Shown here: positions 18,888 through 23,367 of the stretch, piece after piece
Layout: each line of letters opens with the position of its first letter
Numbering within the stretch: position 1 is the stretch's first letter
Virus record (IMG/VR): IMGVR_UViG_3300011116_000368
Location: 1 to 23,367 of that record
Reading direction: 5' to 3' (one strand)
Length of the DNA: 23,367 nucleotides
DNA from: a virus
Program-made: the position numbers and the translations under genes
Notes under the pieces: model-generated
What the model saw: the letters and a program-made list of their open reading frames with translations, nothing else
Database searches by the model: none
What the model was told of the DNA's origin: nothing

Positions 18888-19403
18888 TCATTTCACCAGA
18901 TTCAGTAAATCAGAGACCATCACGATGAGTTTCATGATCTCTGCTCCTATACTGATTCGCTTCTTACCTATTTTGTCCTGATCTGTTACTGTTGCTTTGG
19001 AATCTGACTCCTCAAGTTTCTCGTCCAATTCCCAAGGACCGTAGTGTCCATTAGAAAGCATTTTCTTTCTCATATCAGAGAAAGCATACTTTTTATACGC
19101 TCCCTTTTCATTTGGATTAATTTTTCCGATTGCATAGTATAATTTCTTGTTCATCTCAATCTTTCTACCATTTGAGTAATCGTAGACTTTGTCTTGATCC
19201 TCGACCCAAGCATGAGGAAATCGTTTGCCTTTGACTTTTCCCTGACCGTAAACTAGAGCATGGACAAGTATTGGACTGCCCTTTGCTTTCATTTTTTTAC
19301 CGAAGAAATCTGTATAGAACCTCAACATAAGTTTTGCTGCTGCTTCCATACAGTCTCCGTTGCCAATATTGTTTTCCGTAAGATACGATTTAAATGATTT
19401 CAT
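18888..19403 (-). CDS. Candidate packaged papain-fold protein (MKSFKSYLTE)
   Basis: A 171-residue protein beginning MKSFKSYLTEN, a T4-type capsid-targeting peptide with predicted cleavage after E10. The body has an ordered Cys-His-Asp set: C18 in GNGDCMEAA, H64 in RFPHAWVED and D75 in KVYDYSNG, spaced as in papain-fold or transglutaminase-like enzymes. Protease, amidase or deamidating activity is inference. The ATG at 19403 overlaps the previous stop (ATGA) and has GAGG five bases upstream; an in-frame ATG at 19421 would add MAVEDK and bury the targeting peptide. Confidence 0.75.
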   Translation of the reverse strand: MKSFKSYLTENNIGNGDCMEAAAKLMLRFYTDFFGKKMKAKGSPILVHALVYGQGKVKGKRFPHAWVEDQDKVYDYSNGRKIEMNKKLYYAIGKINPNEKGAYKKYAFSDMRKKMLSNGHYGPWELDEKLEESDSKATVTDQDKIGKKRISIGAEIMKLIVMVSDLLNLVK

Positions 19404-19690
19404 CTTGTCCTCGACTGCCATGCTGGCGTTTGTGGTAAACTTTTTGAGTTGACTGCCTCTTCTTTGTTAGCAGAAACTGCTTTCATCCAGTTCAAGATGA
19501 ACTCTCTCCTCTGATTTGCTAAGTCCGCATTTTGAACTTCCCAAGGCTTCATCTTTTTCTTATCTGCCTCTGTATAATTCTCAACATCAAAGTCAGTTGC
19601 AACTCTGTCCAAAGCAAATCCCGCTCCACTCCCTAAGTAGATCATATTTGCTGTGGTATTCTCATTAATATGTTGTCTAAATGATTTCAC
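19400..19690 (-). CDS. Small candidate packaged protein (MKSFRQHINE), GTG start
   Basis: A 96-residue protein starting MKSFRQHINEN, the third member of the series, with I-N-E at residues 8-10. After cleavage about 86 residues would remain, rich in Ala and charged residues with no known domain (NMIYLGSGAGFALDRVATDFD, KPWEVQNADLANQRREFILNW). The start codon is GTG. A late promoter ends exactly five bases before it and there is no ribosome binding site. Its end overlaps the next gene of the series. Confidence 0.7.
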   Translation of the reverse strand: MKSFRQHINENTTANMIYLGSGAGFALDRVATDFDVENYTEADKKKMKPWEVQNADLANQRREFILNWMKAVSANKEEAVNSKSLPQTPAWQSRTR

Positions 19691-19695
19691 GGGAG

Positions 19696-19702
19696 TATTT
19701 AG
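19696..19702 (-). promoter_or_regulatory. T4-type late promoter placing +1 at a GTG start
   Basis: Minus-strand CTAAATA, five bases (CTCCC), then GTG at 19690. It would drive the run of candidate packaged proteins late in infection. Confidence 0.6.
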
Positions 19703-19713
19703 CCATATTGAAA

Positions 19714-19735
19714 GCGGGAGGGTTTCCCCTCCCGC
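19714..19735 (-). terminator. Hairpin terminator with GAAA loop
   Basis: Perfect nine-base-pair stem GCGGGAGGG/CCCTCCCGC with a GAAA tetraloop on the minus strand, followed by TTTC. It lies between the stop at 19770 and the late promoter at 19696, so it separates two late units. The T stretch is short, so it may also act as a 3' end stabiliser. Confidence 0.7.
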
Positions 19736-19769
19736 CCCTTGCCAAGGTCGATGTGTCTGTTTGCTATGT

Positions 19770-20261
19770 TTATAAGACTACTGAAGATGTGACAGAAGAT
19801 GCAATTTCTGACAGGTAGTTTGCGAAGATTCCGCTCATTTCTTTCTTTGCATCTTCGACAGTACCAATCTTCGGATCTACTTGAACATTCCATGTGCTTG
19901 ATCGAATTGAATTGTTTGGGTTTTTGCTATGCCATTCATCAAACTCTGCACGAATTTGATAACTAGTTCCGGGCATAATCAAAGCATCTCTATTGTAACC
20001 GTAGTTCGTCCAAACACCGTCCATAAAAATGACAGGAGTTTTATTCACCGAGTCCCAAACGAGAATCGATCTGACAAGTTCCTTTTTTATTTGAACTCCG
20101 TCTTGAGTGGTCTCTTGACCTTCCCCTCTAATATCGAAGAACTCCTTGAGACACTTGCCCTTCCATCGATTTTGAACTTCAATATCAATCGAATCTGTTG
20201 GTTCAGGGTTGTGATAAATTGGAGATGCCGGTGTGGTAATTAAGACTCTGCTGACGCTCAT
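19770..20261 (-). CDS. Unknown late protein
   Basis: A 163-residue protein starting MSVSRVLITTPASPIYHN, unknown. Mostly beta-rich in appearance (VRSILVWDSVNKTPVIFMDGVWTNYGY, SYQIRAEFDEWH) with an Ala/Ser-rich helical end, which would fit a structural or virion-decoration protein. GAAGGAA lies about eight bases before the ATG at 20261. An upstream in-frame ATG at 20300 lies before the late promoter and is rejected. Confidence 0.65.
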   Translation of the reverse strand: MSVSRVLITTPASPIYHNPEPTDSIDIEVQNRWKGKCLKEFFDIRGEGQETTQDGVQIKKELVRSILVWDSVNKTPVIFMDGVWTNYGYNRDALIMPGTSYQIRAEFDEWHSKNPNNSIRSSTWNVQVDPKIGTVEDAKKEMSGIFANYLSEIASSVTSSVVL

Positions 20262-20280
20262 ATTCAAATTTCCTTCGGGG

Positions 20281-20287
20281 TATTTAT
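20281..20287 (-). promoter_or_regulatory. T4-type late promoter of the 19770-20261 gene
   Basis: Minus-strand ATAAATA (context GCAATAAATACCCC), followed by a 19-base leader with GAAGGAA. It overlaps the end of the small membrane protein gene. Confidence 0.6.
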
Positions 20288-20514
20288 TGCTTGCTCTCAA
20301 GATCGTTCAAAATCTTAGGAGTATTACGGACCATGACCACAAACCAAATCAGACCTCCAATCAAGCAAGATGTTCGGAAGTATGAAAGAGAGAGGCTGTC
20401 CTTCGTGAACTCATACAGGGCGAACCAAGCCATGTTCAGTCCGATTGAAAGTGCAAGGGTTGTGATTGCGGTTAGAAGGAATGCGACGATGATTGTGGGC
20501 TTATTGTATTTCAT
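20284..20514 (-). CDS. Small membrane protein, two helices
   Basis: A 76-residue protein starting MKYNKPTIIVAFLLTAITTLALSIG, unknown. Two transmembrane helices (about 6-27 and 48-64) with a short charged linker and a Lys/Glu-rich C terminus. AAAGG precedes the ATG by six bases. The in-frame ATG at 20607 would overlap the promoter and is rejected. The mRNA leader contains a strong hairpin. Confidence 0.7.
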   Translation of the reverse strand: MKYNKPTIIVAFLLTAITTLALSIGLNMAWFALYEFTKDSLSLSYFRTSCLIGGLIWFVVMVRNTPKILNDLESKQ

Positions 20515-20530
20515 ATGTGCCTTTGTTGGT

Positions 20531-20564
20531 GTGCGAACCCCCGTCGCATGGGGGAAGGTCGCAC
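20531..20564 (-). promoter_or_regulatory. Leader hairpin of the small membrane protein
   Basis: GTGCGA pairs with TCGCAC (six pairs) and CCCCC with GGGGG (five pairs), with a small internal bulge and a seven-base loop. It ends about ten bases before the AAAGG ribosome binding site, so it could control access, stability or sensing. Confidence 0.5.
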
Positions 20565-20578
20565 CGAGGATTATGTAA

Positions 20579-20607
20579 AGGATAACGCCCCTTGCGGGGC
20601 GTGTCAA
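20579..20607 (-). promoter_or_regulatory. Sigma70-like promoter with a palindromic spacer
   Basis: -35 TTGACA at 20602-20607, 17 bp spacer, -10 TATCCT at 20579-20584. The spacer holds a perfect hairpin, CGCCCC-GCAA-GGGGCG (20586-20601). The hairpin could also terminate the upstream 734-residue gene, or be an operator. Confidence 0.55.
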
Positions 20608-20639
20608 GAAGTTCTTTGAAATTCCTGCTCCTGATCAGA

Positions 20640-22844
20640 TTAGAATCGTTTACTTAGTGCCTTGAGTAAGTAAGAAGCACCGTCACCACTCTTACTCAGT
20701 CTAACTTTGCCGTTCTTGACGCATTCTTGTGCGCCGATTCCGAAACCACTTGATCCACAGCCCCACTCATTTCCTCTGCTCTTGAACTTTACCATTCTAC
20801 GGACTTGATCACAGTCACGGTAAGCAGCGAAGAATTCTTCCATGTTTCCCTTTGTGAAGTCCTTACTGAAAGAAACGGAAGTGTTGCTCTCCACGGTTAT
20901 GGCTACACCGTTGCTCTTTGCCACTTTACGAATCTCGTTTGCAAGGTTTGCCGCTTCTTCTACTTTGGATTCGTGTATGTTTTTCCAACTGTCAGAATCA
21001 ATTTCCTCAAACAACATATCGATAATTTCGTCATCTACTTCAACACTAGAATCGATGTCGCTTTCATTAAGCATCTTGACTGCATTATCAAATTGCTCAA
21101 ATCTAGGATCACTCTTTGCTTCTAGTGCGAGTTTATCCATTCTATACTTCTTCTTGTATTCATCCTCGCTCATTTGTCCCGACCTGACTTTCATCAAATC
21201 GTCCTGCATTTTCTTGATCTTTGCTATGTCTCCAGTTACGAGCGCAGCATCAGCCGCAAGCGCAGCAGCGGTTCCATATCCAGGAAATGTCGATGCTACT
21301 CCACCGACTAATTCAATAGCGGCTTTGATGTACTCTCCCTTGGCAAGTCTATTGACAGCAAAAACCGTTCCAAGTGCTAGACCAACAATTGGAATCTTGG
21401 ACAAGAGCATTCTTGCTCCTTCCTTTCCTAGAACCTTAAGCGCAATTCGCAACAAGGTTTGCTTCCCTATTGTCTGCACAACTTTCAGTCCTGCTCTATT
21501 CACTGCTTGGCTCGTTGCTTGTCTTTTAATTTTCTTGATTGCAACTCCCTTGGCAATTTTATCAAATTCAGATTGACCGGGAATTTTAATTTTGCCATAC
21601 TCTTTTGGTTCTTCACCTTCCCCATCTTCAATGTCTGCTTCGATTTTGCTCTTGTACTTCGCATAGTCCTGCGGCTTCAAGAATCCCTTGATTTCTTTTG
21701 CTGCATATTCACGGTCTTTCTTGTCAAACAGATCATCGAAATTATCTAACACGGTATCTACATCGGTACGATCATAGAACCCAAATGACTTTCCCCCTTC
21801 GATTGTGCCTTTGAGACCACCTTTTCTATATGCTTTTTCGATGGCATCAAGGAACACATCTCTTCGGCCTCCTGCTTTTGCGAGTGTCTCATGAATCTGC
21901 TTCCAATCAACACTTTCGCTCATCTTGCTAACCATGTTATCCCCAATCTTGTACATCCACAAGGAAACGGCTTTTAGTAATTCCTTAGGAGCATAACGAA
22001 CCTCTTTGTCTGTGAGTATACGAGTGGATGAACCGGGATACGCAATTAGAACTTTCTCCACCTGATTTGTGCCTTTGTAAAAGAACATTGTGTATGGAGA
22101 GACTGAAGTTTTCGTATTCGGTTTCGCTGGCTTCTGAATGAATCCAACGGTTTTACCAGATATGATAACCATGTATCCCTCGACACTACCTTCCTTGAAA
22201 GGTTCGAAGGTATACTTACCGATTACCGCTTCAGTCAGTTCTTCGCTATTCTCTTCAACACTCTCAGCCTTCACATACTTGACATGGTTGCGGATCGCCC
22301 ACTTCTCCATGACAGGCTTGCCGTCCGCACCCTCATCGACTGCGATGTAGCAGACGGTTCCCTTGACATTGGCTGCTCTCCATTGGGTGAGTCCCCCGCC
22401 GGGGTCAGAGACACAGACTTCGTGCATGAGACCATGGCTTTTACCCCATGAGTCGGTTGAGTTGCGGTACTCAAACCGCTTCTTCTTGGTTGACTCGGTG
22501 AAAGCACCAACGATTCCCTTTGTGTCCAAGGGAGCGTATGCTTCCTCAACTTCCTCTTTAGTTGATAGTAACTTTGGAGAATTGGCTTTGAAAATATCTC
22601 TTGCACTCACCTCAACTGTTTTACCTGTCTTAAAAATTTTGACTGTGAATGTACCACCTGGCTCTTTACCCGCTTTCCATGAAATCAATTCGCCTCTATC
22701 GTTTCCTGGTGGAACCCAAAGAGACTCTCCCTTCTTGAACCCTTTAGGAAAGCGTGGGTCTTTCGCCTCTTCGATATCGACCTCTTGCCCGTAACCATAC
22801 TTTTCGGCTTCTTCTTTAATGATGCGTTGCCAATGTTGCCACAT
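20640..22844 (-). CDS. Large probable virion protein with membrane-active-like region
   Basis: A 734-residue protein of unknown function. Residues 30-100 look like small beta domains with Trp and Gly (WVPPGNDRGELISWKAG). A hydrophobic, Gly/Ala-rich region at about 463-540 (RIALKVLGKEG, IPIVGLALGTVFAVNRLAKG, then GGVASTF and PGYGTAAALAADAALVTGD) resembles segments in internal virion, tape-measure and toxin-delivery proteins. WKQIHE (314-319) and WKNIHE (620-625) repeat, and N-terminal WQRIIKEE is similar; these and LTE-A (203-206) fit the [IL]-x-E protease rule, so it could be processed. AAGGGG precedes the ATG. Confidence 0.7.
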   Translation of the reverse strand: MWQHWQRIIKEEAEKYGYGQEVDIEEAKDPRFPKGFKKGESLWVPPGNDRGELISWKAGKEPGGTFTVKIFKTGKTVEVSARDIFKANSPKLLSTKEEVEEAYAPLDTKGIVGAFTESTKKKRFEYRNSTDSWGKSHGLMHEVCVSDPGGGLTQWRAANVKGTVCYIAVDEGADGKPVMEKWAIRNHVKYVKAESVEENSEELTEAVIGKYTFEPFKEGSVEGYMVIISGKTVGFIQKPAKPNTKTSVSPYTMFFYKGTNQVEKVLIAYPGSSTRILTDKEVRYAPKELLKAVSLWMYKIGDNMVSKMSESVDWKQIHETLAKAGGRRDVFLDAIEKAYRKGGLKGTIEGGKSFGFYDRTDVDTVLDNFDDLFDKKDREYAAKEIKGFLKPQDYAKYKSKIEADIEDGEGEEPKEYGKIKIPGQSEFDKIAKGVAIKKIKRQATSQAVNRAGLKVVQTIGKQTLLRIALKVLGKEGARMLLSKIPIVGLALGTVFAVNRLAKGEYIKAAIELVGGVASTFPGYGTAAALAADAALVTGDIAKIKKMQDDLMKVRSGQMSEDEYKKKYRMDKLALEAKSDPRFEQFDNAVKMLNESDIDSSVEVDDEIIDMLFEEIDSDSWKNIHESKVEEAANLANEIRKVAKSNGVAITVESNTSVSFSKDFTKGNMEEFFAAYRDCDQVRRMVKFKSRGNEWGCGSSGFGIGAQECVKNGKVRLSKSGDGASYLLKALSKRF

Positions 22845-22847
22845 GTG

Positions 22848-23367
22848 TCATTCCCCTTCTATTTCAAAATTGTTTAGTGACTCAAGTAAGTCTTGGAATC
22901 CCTGATCGATCAGAACACTTTCCATTACGCTTGCCATATTGACTACAACAGCGGCACGGGTTGAAGACGGCACATGCCCCTTCTGAATTGCTTCATCATC
23001 AGGATCTATTTCTATGACTCTCGTCAGTCTCATATTGGATTTCACACTTCTTCTGAGAAGTTTCTCAAGAGTCATTGCGAAGTCTTTTGCTTTCGGCATG
23101 TTCGTAAAGGAGACCCAGAACGAAGATCCAAACTTCTTAATTGGCAGAGACTTTGAGAAGCCAAGCATTCCCATGAGATCTCGGAACCGATTCTCAAACT
23201 GTTGTGGACTATACCCACGCATTGATTGGACGGGCATGTCCACAGCAGGGGCTTCGTTGACTTCTGTTGACTCGACAAACAGACCCAACTTAACTTTAGC
23301 GGCTCTAGCCAACTGATCCATCGACATTCTTCCGCCTTGAGATGCCCACATGTCGAACATTACTCTT
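22848..23367 (-). CDS. Unknown protein, 5' part outside the window
   Basis: At least 170 residues; the frame is open to the window edge, so MFDMWASQGG (23360) is probably internal rather than the start. A helical N-terminal part (MDQLARAAKVKLGLFVES) is followed by a Pro-rich linker and an alpha/beta domain (FENRFRDLMGMLGFSKS, SSFWVSFTNMPKAKDFAMTLEKLL). No family recognised. It ends three bases before the start of the 734-residue gene, so they are probably coupled. Confidence 0.65.
   Translation of the reverse strand, partial: RVMFDMWASQGGRMSMDQLARAAKVKLGLFVESTEVNEAPAVDMPVQSMRGYSPQQFENRFRDLMGMLGFSKSLPIKKFGSSFWVSFTNMPKAKDFAMTLEKLLRRSVKSNMRLTRVIEIDPDDEAIQKGHVPSSTRAAVVVNMASVMESVLIDQGFQDLLESLNNFEIEGE

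Noticed and set aside
20842-21576. 244-residue plus-strand reading frame
   Set aside because: It is antisense to the 734-residue gene, has Ser/Leu-rich composition typical of shadow frames and no promoter or ribosome binding site.

Overview
The window comes from a T4-superfamily myovirus. The evidence is a replication cluster in the T4 order: sliding clamp (gp45), clamp loader large subunit (gp44), clamp loader small subunit (gp62), RegA and DNA polymerase (gp43). Every supported gene lies on the minus strand, so transcription runs from 23367 down to 1. T4-type late promoters ([AC]TAAATA) and host-like sigma70 promoters (TTGACA, 16-17 bp, TATAAT-like) alternate in the short gaps. The host cannot be named from the sequence. 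SpeD, dUTPase, DUF5856-like and DUF1599-like genes are typical of marine and cyanophage relatives of T4. No stretch over 300 bases lacks a gene.

Layout in transcription order. 23367-18420: an incomplete unknown gene, a 734-residue probable virion protein with a hydrophobic Gly/Ala-rich region, a small membrane protein behind a promoter whose spacer is a palindrome, an unknown late gene, a terminator, then three genes whose products start MKSF and carry an [IL]-x-E site at residue 10. That pattern matches the capsid-targeting peptide of T4 internal proteins. 18408-15773: a P-loop (zeta-like) kinase with a similar N terminus, and three unknown genes, two of them behind sigma70-like promoters with no room for a leader.

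15762-12988 and 10636-10390: a translation island. It holds 15 recognisable tRNAs (a sixteenth, Thr, lies at 8825), a full tmRNA with a 23-residue basic tag ending LALAA, a tRNA-sized RNA that does not fold as a tRNA, and a small protein resembling ribosome modulation factor.

12950-6716: a DNA-glycosylase-like protein, a 46-residue basic protein, a ferritin-like protein, a PAP2 phosphatase, a HAD nucleotidase, several unknowns, a PD-(D/E)XK nuclease candidate and an exported trypsin-like protease. 6663-1: gp45, gp44, an unknown gene splitting the clamp-loader pair, gp62, RegA, dUTPase, a DUF1599-like protein, a lysozyme-like wall hydrolase, SpeD, a DNA methyltransferase, a GroES-like cochaperonin and the start of gp43.

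Together the genes suggest a lytic phage that brings its own replisome, supplements host translation and ribosome rescue, adjusts nucleotide and polyamine pools, and may package effector proteins in its capsid. The most notable signals are the tmRNA, the capsid-targeting series, start codons placed exactly at predicted transcription starts, and a hairpin that would hide the gp45 ribosome binding site only in read-through transcripts.
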